64,000 nucleotides of DNA, taken from Gnetum montanum. Taxonomy: Eukaryota; Streptophyta; Gnetopsida; Gnetales; Gnetaceae. Positions 22,641-34,517 of this stretch are shown piece after piece. The stretch lies in assembly GCA_015680685.1 (NCBI GenBank), contig MNCI01002813.1, positions 775,688 through 839,687 of the forward strand, given 5' to 3'. Under the pieces are notes generated by a model. It saw nothing but the letters and a program-made list of their open reading frames with translations, had not been told where the DNA came from and ran no database searches. Every line of letters starts with the position of its first letter. Positions within the stretch are counted from its first letter, which is position 1. Made by a program: the position numbers and the translations under genes.

Positions 22641-22899
22641 AGTAAATGAGTGGACTTTGTAGGTTAGATCTTTTTGTGGGAAGATTTCCAACCTTAATTT
22701 AGTTAGAAATAGCATGAGTTAGCATCATATTATGAATCTGAGGTGTCACTTGGTTTGAAGGGTACTCAAAGCTATTTGATATAGTGGATGAGGGTGTTGA
22801 AGGTATAAGATGATCAACCAGACTAGGTTGTGAGGGTTGGAGAGGACTGCTATGTTGAAAGAAAGGTATTTTTCTAGATCAACTATCCAAATCACTTGG

Positions 22900-24960
22900 C
22901 CAAAAAACTAGATGTGAATGTAAAACCCTTGTAGAATTTTGTTATTGTGGTTGTGGAGGAATCTCACCCTGCATGGATGAAGCAAGAGGTAACTAGGTTG
23001 AAGGTGAACGTCTATGTGCAAATAGATGCAAAGGATGGTATGGATATGGATTTTTTTCTTGAGTAGATGGTGAATGTGTTTGGTGGTACTTTGAAGGGTA
23101 ATAGTGATGTTGAAATAAGGTATGACTTGCAAAAATTCTTGGAGAGACAAGTTGTTAAACATAGTATCCATATGGATCTGGTTTCCTATAAGGGTACTGC
23201 TACCTTGGTGGTGGCATTTCCCATTATTATGGTTGGTACCATTATTGGTATTATTCATAAGGTTGTGGAGGAGCTCAACTTTGATAGTAATCTTATTGTT
23301 GTAGGTGGAACTACCTTGGATTTCCTTGAGGATAAGGCAATCATCTAGGTGCTTACCTACATTCTAATCAAGGATTCAATACATACCCCCTAGACTCTTG
23401 TAAGTGTGACACTATAGGGCAACAACCCTTTGGATGTTCATATTGATAAATATCACAGTTAGTTTCATCATCAGAGTCAATTTCCACAACTTCTTCTATG
23501 GTAGCAGCTTTGCCTTTACCTCTTTGGCAGGCACGTTCAACTTCTCTTTTCCTCCTATGATTATAATCACTATATTTCTCTTTGGATTCTTCAAAACTCT
23601 TTATAGAAATTTAAAAATTTTAATTCAAAAAGTACCATAATTTATCAACCTTTGCCAAAATATTAGAAACAAATTTTTGAATGGATAAGGTTTTCTTGTT
23701 CACCACCTCATCATGTGGTGATTGCTCCTCATCATAAAATTAGATCTTTCATTTCCTAATGGAAGGATCCCTATTATGCTCTTCTACACTTTCTCTTTTT
23801 CATAGCTCACCTTCTTCTTTTGCTACTTGCTCAATTAGCCTTTGGATCTGATGAGCTCTCAGTTTAAACAATCTTCCTTAGGCATACACCCTAAGGGTTC
23901 TTTTAGTTTTTACTCTAAGCCCATCTATGATGTGATGAAGTTGTTCTTGCTGAGAATAACCATGGCCAAGGCATTAGTGTAAAAGTGAATAGTATCTACC
24001 CATGGTGGCATCCAAGGGTTCATGTATTCCTTGTTTCTAGCCTTGGATTTCCTTTCTCAGATTAGACACTCTAAATTATATTTGATATTTGTTATTGAAT
24101 AATTCCAACATGGTACTCCATTGATAAATGGATTCTAGTTTCAAGGATTGATACTAGCTTTTAGTTTTCTTGATCAGTATCTTGGGAAAAAGCTAGAGTT
24201 TCTACCACTTATTTTCTATGTTCTATAAGTCATAGCCATCATGAAAAGCTTGTATATGTGTTTTTTGATTAGAGTTGTATCCCCCCTCAAATCTTGGGAT
24301 ATTATTCATGTCTAATCACTTGATCCAACTATCATTCATATGCCTAGTTGGAATCTTTACTACCTCTGCAATGTTGGGCATGCTTTGAATCACTAAAAGA
24401 GTTTCATCATCATCACTACATCAATGACATCAATGAAATTTTTGACCACCCCTTTGATTTTAGTGGTTTTCATGGTTATTTTTATCTCAATGATCACCTT
24501 CATCATAATTATTCTTATGGAAACTTCTATGAGAACTGTCAAATGAAGAGGAATGTTTAGAATCGAATGAAGAGAATGAAGAGGAAGTGGAACACCACCA
24601 CCATCATGGTGTCCACCATCATTTTTTTGATTATTACAACCATCATCCTTAGATCTCTTACTATTCTTATGCTTGACCAAGTCCCTACCTTGACTATCAC
24701 TTTTTCCTAAACCTAGTTTATTAATCATGGATCACAAGTTCAGGGTCACACCCTCATCACTAGTATCAAGGGGTGGAGAATCTACATGTTGAGAATCTTC
24801 AGGAGGAGGATCCTCATTATCATCTTAATTTAGTAGGAACAATAGCTTAGTGTAATTTTTTCCCTTTATAGTCTCATGAAGCTTCTACTGGTGTTGATCT
24901 CGCTTGCATTGTGTTTCAATGGGAGAGTAGTTTAAAGTGTCATAACTATCCATAATGTAT
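22900..24960 (-). pseudogene. gag remnant of TE-4
   Basis: Reverse strand between about 24,150 and 23,650 reads KLKLFPK, YQSLKLESIYQWSTMLELFNNKYQ, EPLDATMGRYYSLLH, CLGHGYSQQEQLHHIIDGL and EEGEL-stop-KRESVEEHN. Each has a near-identical partner in the gag at 56.9-58.7 kb and a more distant one at 43.7-44.3 kb. A His/Asp-rich N-terminal part (24,700-24,400) corresponds to the Ser/His-rich part of the 58.2 kb gag. Frameshifted and stop-ridden. Confidence 0.75.
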
Positions 24961-25181
24961 TCTTTGTGAAGATCTGATATGCCCAACTTCTTAACAGTTT
25001 TAAGACCATAAATGTGGTTGGTAGGCACATATTTATAGCTGAAAATAGACACTATGTTGATGGGGCCTCATCGACACATGATACAATGCATTGACAAGGC
25101 CTCATTGATGAGATCTAGTTGACTAGGCCACATCTATGAGGCCTTATCAATGTAGCCAACCAAACTATGACTCATCAACTA

Positions 25182-25760
25182 GTTACCTCTTAGAACTAGC
25201 TTCACAACTCCTACATGTCTTATTGACCTGTTAGACTCTAACACATTGATAAGAGACACTTGTGATTCAATATAACCATTGAATTTAATCTTATTTGCAG
25301 TTGATGTTGAATCTTTATATGCTAGTATTCCAAAAAATGACTTTTTACATTAAAGGAGAGGATTTACAAATATTTTAATAACATAAATATTCCAAAATAG
25401 TAGCAATATGCAAGAGCCATTATTTATCTTACTGCACTAATTCTTTCTAAACATTATGAAGAGTTTGAAGCAAGTAATTACAAACAAATAAGAGGGACTA
25501 TCATGAAAAGAAATTTTGCAATGGTTTATACTTGTCTCTTTCTTTTCTTCTTGGAAAAGAATCTCTTTCTAAAAACTGACACACACCATCCTTGTTATTT
25601 TAAAAGATACATTGATGATGCTATTGGTTTATGGACTAGATAAAAGAAGGTGTTATAGATTTTCTTCAATGCATATAATGCTCAATACAAGAACATCAAT
25701 ATTATGACATCAACTTCTCAATATTTGAATGATAAACATTTCATAATAAATAAAGCCAGG
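25182..25760 (+). pseudogene. Penelope-like (PLE) RT palm fragment
   Basis: A forward-strand piece of the reverse transcriptase described at 30,660-31,310. It shows DVESLYASIP (25,303-25,332, the first catalytic Asp region of PLE RTs) and a clean RYIDDA (25,605-25,619, the catalytic Asp pair), then GLWTR and FFNAYNAQYKNINI. Unlike the longer copy, its YIDD is not interrupted by a stop. It begins where the Athila-like element fades out and ends at about 25,760 with no 3' terminus and no telomere repeat. Confidence 0.8.
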
Positions 25761-27700
25761 ATATGATGAAATATTACTCATAATCCATAATGTTAGAGAT
25801 ATTATTTATTCATTCATAATGCTAACCCATAATGCTTATATCTCAGTTAGCATTATCCATAAGATATATATAATGAAATGATTATAAATAATCGACTTTA
25901 TTTATGATGAAATTTTATAATCATTATACATAATAATTTATGTTTATGATTATAAATATATCATTATATATAACTGAGATTATGAATAACTAAGATAAAT
26001 ATAATCATTGGCTCCCCTGTAGTGATTATTTGGCTAGGGAAGATTTATAAATAATTGGTTATTATGATTATGGCAAGACATGTGTGTCGGTAGAGAGCTT
26101 GTCACCATTTTCCTCGACATTAGCTAGGATCATCATAGCATGATCTTGCTAGAGATCTTCCCAAGGTCTAGGCTGCCAAGGGTGTAGAAGTTCTTGTTTT
26201 TAAAATTTACTAGGGTAACAACCATATCATCCATTAGATTCCATCAATCAAAGAATATGTACATAAAGAAAATGCCTCACTACATGTGATAAGGTAAGAA
26301 TAAATTATCAAATTTGAACTCTTTAAGTCCTCCCAATAAGCAGGAAAAATTGTTAAAGTTATGACCAAAGTTAGGCCAACATTTCAAATTGGCTAATAAT
26401 TTTCATGTGCTATCAAAAATGCTAATGCTTTTGCATTTTATTAAAATGCATATTGCAAATGAAAAAGCAATCACAATCATAACAACTAAATGCATCTACT
26501 CCATGGTAACTACTAAATTTCAAAGCACAACCATAGAGATGATAAAACCTACACAAAATATACAATGAGATAAAGAGAAAATGAACTTGAAAATGTTCCT
26601 TTACATTGAAAAAGGGTGTAGCAAAAGAATATTACTCAATATAGTAGTAAAAAATTATAATTTTAGAATTCCCTGCTACTCCAAAAAGTATTGAAAAAAT
26701 AATAGAACCAAACTTTTGAATTTTTTTCCATTGTTGGGAATGCAAATGTATAGGAAGGCATAATAAGTACTGATGACAGAAGAGCTTAGCTTGAAGTGAA
26801 ACTATGAAAATTGCACAAAATCATCAAAATGTAATGTTCAACATGTTACAATTCACTATAAAAAATTAACAAAAACACACATAAAAATATTGCCAAAAAG
26901 TTGGTTTCTAGAAAGAGATTCCAATAACCAAAGGCTATTATTGACACAGAAACTTTAGAAGACCCTTCCCTTTAGGCTGTAGCTTCAACTATAGCCATTA
27001 ACATCTTTCCTTGAATGCCTCTGGCTCTACCCATCATCTTGCCCCTACCTATAAAATTTTATGCTTAAAACATACATTCAAAAAAATCTACTCAAGAAAC
27101 ATATTAGTCTAATTCATATATAAATTTTATCCAAAAAAAAGAAACCTAAATGAAGGGATCTTTTAGCTATTATAACAAAAATTGTATTATGATTCTCAAT
27201 GATGTGTGCATGTCGTGGACCTTGGTGTTAAGCAAGGATGTAGCCAGGGTCGACTAGCCTACTACCTTATTGTTGTCTTGGTTGAAGAAGCATATGCTAA
27301 TGAGCTTGTTATTATAGCTAATGCATGGGCCACCATCGTAGGTGCCTTTTCAGCACTCTGGTAGAGCTCCAAAGCTGGCATCATCGAAGCTAGTTTGGTT
27401 GGGCTAGGTGGCCTATAGTAGCATTTGTAGACAAAGATGGAGATAGAATGGAAATGGAATTCCCATTCCCATTCTACATTTGGTTGTGTTTGGCCTTTTT
27501 ATGTGTGCAGCAGAAATATGAAAAGCTATGGCTCTTTGGTTCACATTTTGCACAATGGGAATACAAAAAGATGTGGCTTTTCGGTTCATGTTTTTTCCCA
27601 TTTCATGGGATCTTACATGGGGCATGACATGGAGGATGACAAATGCACTCCCCCCTCCCCCCTATCCTATGAGATGAGTTGGCCTCTCAGCCAAAAAAAT
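25740..27700. other. AT-rich intergenic stretch, no gene recognised
   Basis: 25,780-26,000 contains partly inverted ATTATATATAA/CTCAGTTA phrases that could be an old MITE-like hairpin, but no clean terminal repeats. 27,430-27,640 contains GGAATGGAATTCC-like symmetrical strings and a CCCCCTCCCCCC run. No protein family seen. Confidence 0.4.
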
Positions 27701-27708
27701 TCCCTTGA

Positions 27709-27950
27709 AACCTAAATCCTAAATCCTAGACATCGAATCCTAAATTGTAAAATCTAAGCCCTAAACCCTAAATCCTAAAACCCTAAAATCCTAAATCCTA
27801 AATCCTTAAGCCTTAAATCATAAATTCCTAAAATCCTAAACCCTAAAACCATAAGACTAGGACCTTGAATCCTAAATCCTAAACACTAATCCTTGAATCC
27901 TTTAGCCTAAACCCTAAACCCTATTTCCTTAATTCTAAACCCTAACCCTA
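27709..27950 (+). repeat. degenerate telomeric array T1 (CCCTAAA)n
   Basis: About 240 bp of CCTAAATCC/CCCTAAACC variants on the + strand. Directly followed by a PLE terminal repeat beginning at TGTGGAATCAAATATGATG. Confidence 0.9.
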
Positions 27951-28460
27951 AGATGTGGAATCAAATATGATGATCTAGGAAAATCCAAGATGTCTCAAAG
28001 CCTTCCTCACCAAAATTTGCTATTCTACATGGATAAATTCCAATTCAGGAATTTAATGGATTTTCTTTAAATTTTTGGTTGCTAATATCTTTTAAAACAA
28101 ATTGGATCCATTATTTTATAAGTTTTCCATGGTAATTTATAATAATTTTATTATTTTATAAGATTTCCAACTAGACATGACATTTAAAAAAATGTCATGT
28201 TCCTTCATTCTAGATGAAATAAAAATAGCATGCCATTCTAAATTTTCCACATATTAGATTCATGTAACCAGAAGGTGATCAACAAAGAATTTGGAGTTGG
28301 CATAGCTTGGATAAGTATTTATGAGGGGTGAAATTCCTAGAAAGCACTTCACTTCACCACATTTTTTCTTCCTGTTGTAATCCACATTTCTATTTTTCAC
28401 TATTGCCTTCAAGCTAACCCAAGATATCAATAAGCAGCATGTAATACTTTTCTAGCTTTT
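27950..28460 (+). repeat. PLE terminal repeat (pLTR-like), copy 1
   Basis: Matches the 3' end of the PLE (for example 31,740-32,270 and 33,830-34,380): the ATGATGATC...CCAAGATGTC block, CCATTATTTTATAAG, the GACATGACATTT block, and AATAAGCAGCATG near its end. It is followed after about 50 bp by the PLE ORF start, so the element has a partial direct terminal repeat as PLEs often do. It starts where the internal telomere motif of the PLE coding sequence would be. Confidence 0.75.
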
Positions 28461-28514
28461 TAGCTTTATTTTTCTTCTCATTGTGATCTTCAATTGATAT
28501 ATGATGATATCCAA

Positions 28515-29897
28515 TATGCCTCATTTGGATGATGCTCTTGGTTGAGAAAGAGAGAGAGACTGAAACAACTAGTAGGACTATAATATTATTCCTATAGACT
28601 TCTTTTCGACAAAGTGTTGCTCTCATAACAATCGACTAGGTGAGGAGCTCAAACATATTTTCTTTGACCATATTTAGATTGAATTTATGGGCAAGGAACG
28701 ATATCTCCTTACTTGTGTTAACCTTGAACTAACACACAATCTAACAAATCTTAGAATTCAGTATAACACTTTGAAACCTCAATTTCATGTAGAATTTGAA
28801 AAATAATTGAACTATTCCAAAAATTCCATTACCAATCTACAACAACAATTAAATTATTAGAGAGACAAAATACATTGCAACATTATCTCAAAGAAGTTTC
28901 TAAGTTAGACAACAAAATTTCAACCTTGGAAACCATTGTTAAATAATGTACTTGTAATGAATCCTCCATTAATATTGCACCTTGTGTCTTGGATTTGGTC
29001 ATGAATTCTATGAATGACTTAAAAAATTTATTCCATGAGCACAACGAGTAATTGATAAAAAAGTTAAAATATAAGGCATGGCTAAAAAAATATAATCAAC
29101 TAAAGTCTATGAAGAAAACCACCAAAATTAAAAGTTGAAATATCTTCAAAAAATAATTCAATGTAGAAAATCTTTGTAGAAATACATGATGAGTGTAACA
29201 AAAAACACATGGGAGCCTACCATATAGCTACAGAATATCAATTAGAGCTCTAAAATTTTGTTGAGAAAACTTCTCAATGCTTTGAAACTATCATTCATTC
29301 ATTGAATCCATAAGACTTCTTTCGAGGTGTTAACGTAGATCAACTCCTATAAGCCTTTATTACAAAATTAAAATCATATTGTAACCAAGTGATTCTATAA
29401 CACAACCTTCATGAAGAAGCAAAACAACAAGTCATACAACCTAATAAACAAGCTCACTCTATTTCCAAAGAATAAACAAACAAGATGGATGTAGAACCAA
29501 CTATTAATGATCTCACCAAAAGAGAATTTTTAGATCTTACTCCTAAACTTCATCAACTTATCTTTGAAGAATTAAATTCTTAAAAACCACAGCAAAATAA
29601 CACACATAAATAGACCAATAAGCAACAAAATTAGAATAACTCAAATCTAAAAGAGGATCATTTAAACTTTGAAGGTCCATTTTTCTCCAATAAATATTGG
29701 AATGGACATCCATTAAACACCTTAGCTACTACTGATCTATTTGGTCTAGATAGAAATCAAGGCCATCACCCATCGAATAATCCTATTAGGTCTACTTCAC
29801 TCATGATGCAATCTTGAGGGAGAGGTAGGGGATGAGGTTGATTATGTGAACATGAAAGAAATAAAAGAGGCATCTATGATTGAGGAAGAGGCTATGA
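28515..29897 (+). pseudogene. N-terminal extension of the PLE ORF
   Basis: Begins ATGCCTCATTTGGATGATGC, which recurs in the copy at about 38,790 after the same terminal repeat. The predicted product is Lys/Asn/Gln-rich and broken by many stops. From 29,818 to 29,935 it encodes an Arg-Gly-rich patch (GRGRG, GRGYD) in which several Arg codons have become TGA. RG patches often bind RNA; that role is inference. The frame joins the RT part at 29,898. Confidence 0.55.
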
Positions 29898-30600
29898 TTG
29901 AGGTACTTCAACCTCCAACTAACCAAACCAAGACCTTGTTTTTGTTTAAATTTTTTATCTCCATCTTTGGATCAACCATTGTTCACCCAAATATTACTTG
30001 GCAAGAAAATAGTATCAAAATTTGAGAACAGGCTTTTCAAGCTTACTTTCCATAATTTATCCTCTTGCCATCTATCTACCTTCAAGAAATGTCTTCTTAC
30101 TTTAGGAATTAAATTCTTGCCTAGACTACTTTCCATGTCTTATTATGATATCATCAAGGAATTTATTTCTTTCACTAGGCATTTAAGACTAAGAAATTTC
30201 TTTGCCGATGACTTACAAAAAAAACATGAGCATTTTGAATTTTCTCATGATCATACTATCTCTTTGGCAAGAAGAAAACTTAGTCATCCTAAAAATTGGA
30301 ATCCTCCCTACACCATGAATGACATGGAGATTACCCTTATTAAAGTAAACAAAATCTTGATGGATAAGCTGAAAAAATTAAATAATAAAAAATGCACTTT
30401 CCTATCAAATAATCTTTTGGAAGCGTTAGATAGACTAACAAAATACAACACCATTATCATTAAACTAGTAGATAAAAATATTTTTCTTGTTATTTTGGTT
30501 ACTTCCTAGTATGTGAACGAGGCCAAAAGACAATTTTTAGATTCAGATGTTTATGATGAGGTTCTAGTAGTTCCTTGGTTTTTTATTAAATCCAAGAATT
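29898..30600 (+). pseudogene. PLE reverse transcriptase, N-terminal part
   Basis: A 203-codon open stretch with the conserved PLE lead-in: LSSCHLSTFKKCLLTLGIKF, RHLRLRNFF, HPKNWNPPYTMNDME, CTFLSNNLLEALDRLTKYNT, IIIKLVDKNIFLVIL (the family's IIKxADK motif). After one TAG it continues YVNEAKRQFLDSDVYDE, also typical of PLEs (the family's qL.d..vY). This lead-in distinguishes PLE RTs from LTR, LINE and group II intron RTs. No start codon choice is implied because the frame continues upstream. Confidence 0.85.
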
Positions 30601-30659
30601 TCAATATTATTACTAAGTATCCAAACCTCCTTAGACTGTTTTAATATCATCTTCCCAAA

Positions 30660-31310
30660 ATATCAATCCACAAAACCAAGCCTTGTGCATTTTACTTGAT
30701 TTCAAAATTCACAAACCAACTTTAGTCGGTAGGACCATTTGTAGATACACTGGTTACCTCTTAGAACTAGCTTCATAACTCTTGCATATCTTACTAACCT
30801 ATTATACTTTGCCACATTGATAAGAGATGTGTGTGATTTAGGATTACCACTAAATGTAATCTTATTCACCTTTGATGTTGAATCTTTATATCCTAGTATT
30901 CCAATAAAAGAAGGAATTTTCACATGAAAGGAGATTATTTACAAATATTTTAATAAAATAAATCATCCAAAATAGTAGCAATATGCAAGAGAAATTAGTG
31001 ATCTTACTACACTTATTCTTTCTAAACATTATCTAGAGTTCCATGAAATGAATTACAAACAAGAGCGACCACCATGGAAAGTAATTTTGCAATGGTATAT
31101 ACTTCTCTCTTTGTTTCTTGGAAAAGAATCTCTTTCTCAAAACTAACACACATCATATTTATTATTTTAAAAGATAAATTGATGATTCTATTGGTTTTTA
31201 GACTAGATCAAATAAGTTGTTACAACTTTTCTTCGATGCATATAATGCTCAATAAAGAAAATCAATATTACTATGCCAACCTCTCAATATTCTATTAAAA
31301 TTCTTGATGT
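30660..31310 (+). pseudogene. PLE reverse transcriptase, catalytic core
   Basis: In order: FKIHKPTLVGRTI (KIHKP at 30,704-30,718, diagnostic of PLEs), TFDVESLYPSIP (30,868-30,903, first catalytic Asp), a stretch ending LSKHYLEFHEMNYKQ, then MESNFAMVYTSLF (region of the family's GTAMG..fAnlyM), then R-stop-IDDS at 31,172-31,186, where the Tyr of YIDD is a TAA stop but both Asp remain. It then runs on to FFDAYNAQ. Several frameshifts separate the blocks. The same core in fragment form is at 25,182-25,760. Confidence 0.85.
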
Positions 31311-31705
31311 ACATTTTTATAAAGATGAGGCATTTTGTAAGACTATAATCCTAGCAACAAAATGCCACCAAAAATCTCAAAATGCATATCAATACATCTT
31401 GTACTTCTCTTAACATCCAAAACATCAAAAAGGAGGCATTTATTCAATTATAATTATGGAAGTTTCTTACTCAAAGTTCATATTTGAGTAATTTCTTATC
31501 CCTTAAAAGCCTATTCTACAAATTTTTGCAAGATTGAGGTTATCCTAGTCATTTTCTCTAACATTTCTTTAAAAAATTTCATCCTCTGAAAAGGATTCTC
31601 TTTTGCATAAATTACTATAGGGTCACATCACCAAAATGAAAGGGACCCCTCTTGTTTTTAAGTTATATTTCACTTCTTCTACAAGATCTTTAATTGTGAG
31701 GAGAA

Positions 31706-31719
31706 CCTTAAACCCTATT
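31706..31719 (+). other. internal telomere-like motif, unit 1
   Basis: CCTTAAACCCTATT inside the RT coding frame. Counterparts are at 32,757-32,769, 33,808-33,824 (two perfect heptamers) and 39,851-39,864. Confidence 0.85.
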
Positions 31720-32269
31720 CTCATGGCTTGTCAAAAGATCCCTATTATCAAATATGATGATCCTATAGTTTTTTTCTAGATAAATCCAAGGTGTCTTGAA
31801 ACATTCCTCACTAAGAGTTGCTATTCTACATGGATACATTCCAATTCAACAATTTAATGGATTTTATTTACATTTCTAGTTGTTATTATAACCCACCCCC
31901 ATATCTTTTAAAACATATGGGGTTCATTATTTTATAAGTTTTCCATGGGAACCTATAATAATTTTATTATTTGTTAAATCTATGTTTTTAACTTAGCAAC
32001 AAGACATGACATTTCAAACAATGTCATGTTTCTTCATTCTAAATGCAATAAAAATAACGTGTCATTTTGAATTTTCCACATCTCAAGTTTGTGCAACCAA
32101 AAGGTGATCTACAAAGACTTTGAAGTTGGTGTAACTTACATAAGTGCTAATCAAGGGTGTAATTCCTTGAAAGCACTTCACTTCACCAAGTTTTTTCTTC
32201 ATAATGTAATACACATTCCTAGTTTTCTCTATTGCCTTTAGGCTAACCCAAAATATTAATAAGCAGCAT

Positions 32270-32332
32270 GCAATACTTTTTTAACTTTTAACTTTTTAGC
32301 TTTTAACTTTTTAACATTTTAACTATCAACCT
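32270..32332 (+). repeat. (CTTTTAA)-like heptamer block 1
   Basis: Runs of CTTTTAA/CTTTTTAA at the end of PLE 3' unit 1, followed directly by unit 2 rather than by telomere repeats. Confidence 0.8.
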
Positions 32333-33317
32333 CTCAGGATTTTATTAATATTTTTAATGTACATTTTTATAAACATGAGGCATTTTGCAAGACTATATTC
32401 TTGGCAACAAAATGCTAACAAAAACCTCAAAATACATATCAATACATTCCATACTTCTCTTGGCATCCAAAACACCAAAAGGATGCATTTATTTAATCAA
32501 GATTATAGAGGTTTCTTAGACAAAGTTCATATTTTGTCGATTTATTATGCTCTAAAAGCCTATTCTACAAACATCTATAAGTTCAAGGTTATCCTAGCCA
32601 TTTTCTCCAACATTTCTTTGGAAAAGTTTCATCCTTTGAAAAGGATTCTATTTTGCATAAAGTACTACAAGGTTGCATCACCACAAAGAAAGGTACCTCT
32701 CACATTTTTAAGTTGGATTTCACTCCTTTTATGAAATCTTTAAATGTGAGGGAAATCCTAAACCCTATTCTCATGGCCGATCTAAAGGTCCTTGGAATCA
32801 AATATGATGATCCTATAGTTATTTTTTGAAGAAATCCAAGACATCTTAGAACCTTCCTCATCAAAATTTTCTATTCTACATGGATAAATTCCAATTCAAC
32901 AATGTAATGGATTTTCTTTACATTTCTAGTTGCTATTATAACCCCATCGCATATCTTTTAAAACATATGGGGTCCATTATTTTTTAAATTTCTCATGGGA
33001 ACTTATAATAATTTTTATTTGTTAAAGCTAGATTTTTAATTTAGCAACAAGACAAGACATTTCAATCAATGTTATGTTCCTTAATTCCAGATGAAATAAA
33101 AACAACATGCCATTCCAATTTTTCCAAATCTCTGATTCCTACAACCAAAAGGTAATCTATAGAGACTTTGGAGTTGGCATAACTTGGATAAGTGCTAATG
33201 AGGGATGTAATTCCCTAAAAGCTCTTCACTTAATTAATTTTTTCTTCATGTTGTAATCCACATTATTATTTTTCATTGTTGCCTTCCAGCTAACCAAAGA
33301 TATTAATAAGTAGTATG

Positions 33318-33378
33318 CAATACTTTATTAAATTTTAAATTTTTAATATTTTAACTTTTAACTTTTTAACTTTCTAAC
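33318..33378 (+). repeat. (CTTTTAA)-like heptamer block 2
   Basis: Same as block 1, at the end of PLE 3' unit 2. Confidence 0.8.
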
Positions 33379-33807
33379 TCTCAACATCTCAATATGCTAT
33401 TAACATTCTTGATGTATATTTTTATAAACATGACAAATTTTGCAAAATTGGGATCCTAGGAACAAAATGCTATCGAAAACCTCAACATACATATCAATAC
33501 ATATTTTACTTCTCTTGGCATCAAAAACACCAAAAAGAAACATTTATTCAATCAAAATTATAGAGGTTTCTTGCTATAAGTTCATATTTTAGTGATTTCT
33601 TATCCCTTAAAAACCTATTCTACAAATGTCTATGAGTTCAAGGTTATCCCAACCATTTCCTCTAGAATTGCTTTGGAAAAGTTTAATCCTCTAATAAGGA
33701 TTCTCTTTTAAATAAAGTACTACAAGGTCGCATCATCAAAAAGAAAGTGATCCCTCTCATTTTTAAGTTAGATTTCACTCCTTCTATGAAAGCTTTAAAT
33801 GTGAGGG

Positions 33808-33824
33808 AAACCCTAAACCCTATT
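33808..33824 (+). other. internal telomere-like motif, unit 3, two perfect repeats
   Basis: AAACCCTAAACCCTATT followed by CTCATGACTTG. The terminal repeats at 36,045 and 38,160 start, after their telomeric arrays, with the same CATGACTT continuation, so this motif marks the left edge of the terminal repeat. Confidence 0.85.
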
Positions 33825-34381
33825 CTCATGACTTGCCTAAAGATCCTTGGAATCAAAAATGATGATCCTATAGTTATTTTCTAGAGAAATCCAAGATGTC
33901 TTGGAACCTTCCTCACCAAAAGTCACTATTCTACATGGATAAATTCCAATTCAACAATTTAATTAATTTTCTTTACATTTCTGGTTGCTATTATAAAGCA
34001 CCCCCATATCTTCTAAAACATACAAGGTTCATTATTTTATAACTTTCCCATGGGAACTTATAATAATTTTATTATTTATTAAAGTTTGATTTTTAATTTA
34101 GCAACATGACATGACATTTCAAACAATATCATGTTCCTTCATTTTAGATGCAATAAAAACAACATGCCATTCCAAATTTTTCACATCTCAAGTTCATGCA
34201 ACCATAAGGTAATCAATAGAGAATTTGGAGTTAGCGTAACTTGGATAAGTGCTAATGAGGAATATAAATCACCAAAAGTGCTTCACTTCACCAAGTTTTT
34301 TCTTCATGTTGTAATCCGCATTGTTTTTTTTTTCATTATTGCCTTCAGGCTAACCCAACATATCAATAACCATCACACAAT

Positions 34382-34517
34382 ACTTTTTTAACTTTTAACA
34401 TTTAACTTTTTAAGTTTTTATCTTTTACCTTTTACCTTTTAAAGTTTTTATCCTTTTAATTTTTAGTTTTTAGCTTTTACATTTGAACCTTTAAACTCTT
34501 ATATTTTTAACTTTTTA
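34382..34517 (+). repeat. (CTTTTAA)-like heptamer block 3
   Basis: At the end of PLE 3' unit 3, running without a break into telomeric array T2. Confidence 0.85.

Larger units (their letters stand above)
19790..24960 (-). mobile_element. Athila-like Ty3/gypsy retrotransposon, partial (TE-4)
   Basis: Reverse-strand order gag (24,960-22,900), protease (22,640-22,174), RT (21,960-20,880), RNase H (20,860-20,500), integrase (20,460-19,790). Wording such as PIGMEYAFL, GFIYPIMDS and KDHFPLSFVDQMLD is that of the Athila group. No LTRs were found on either side: integrase is cut at about 19,790 by a ~200-bp repeat array, and the 5' side ends near a PLE fragment at 25.2 kb. Its gag and protease are plainly the same family as those of the elements at 42.5 and 52.6 kb, and it is the only one of the three with pol. 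Confidence 0.85.
31285..34515 (+). repeat. 1.05-kb tandem triplication of the PLE 3' end
   Basis: Three copies of RT thumb plus 3' UTR plus heptamer block. The same landmark (ACATTTTTAT, coding VHFYK) is at 31,311, 32,361 and 33,416, spacing 1,050 and 1,055 bp. Translated, each reads DVHFYK.EAFCKT, YQYI.YFSWHPKHQK, QGYPSHFL, LNPILMA and DPIV.F..NPR.L..FL, the region after YIDD in PLE RTs. In each copy the residues LNP are encoded by a telomere-like CCTAAACCCTA string. Confidence 0.85.

Noticed and set aside
25780-26000. MITE with ATTATATATAA inverted arms
   Set aside because: Arms are imperfect, AT-rich and lack a clear terminus or target duplication.
31990-34391. GIY-YIG endonuclease domain after the PLE RT
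   Set aside because: I looked for GIY, YIG and R..H spacing after each of the three 3' units and found none; decay makes absence suggestive, not proven.
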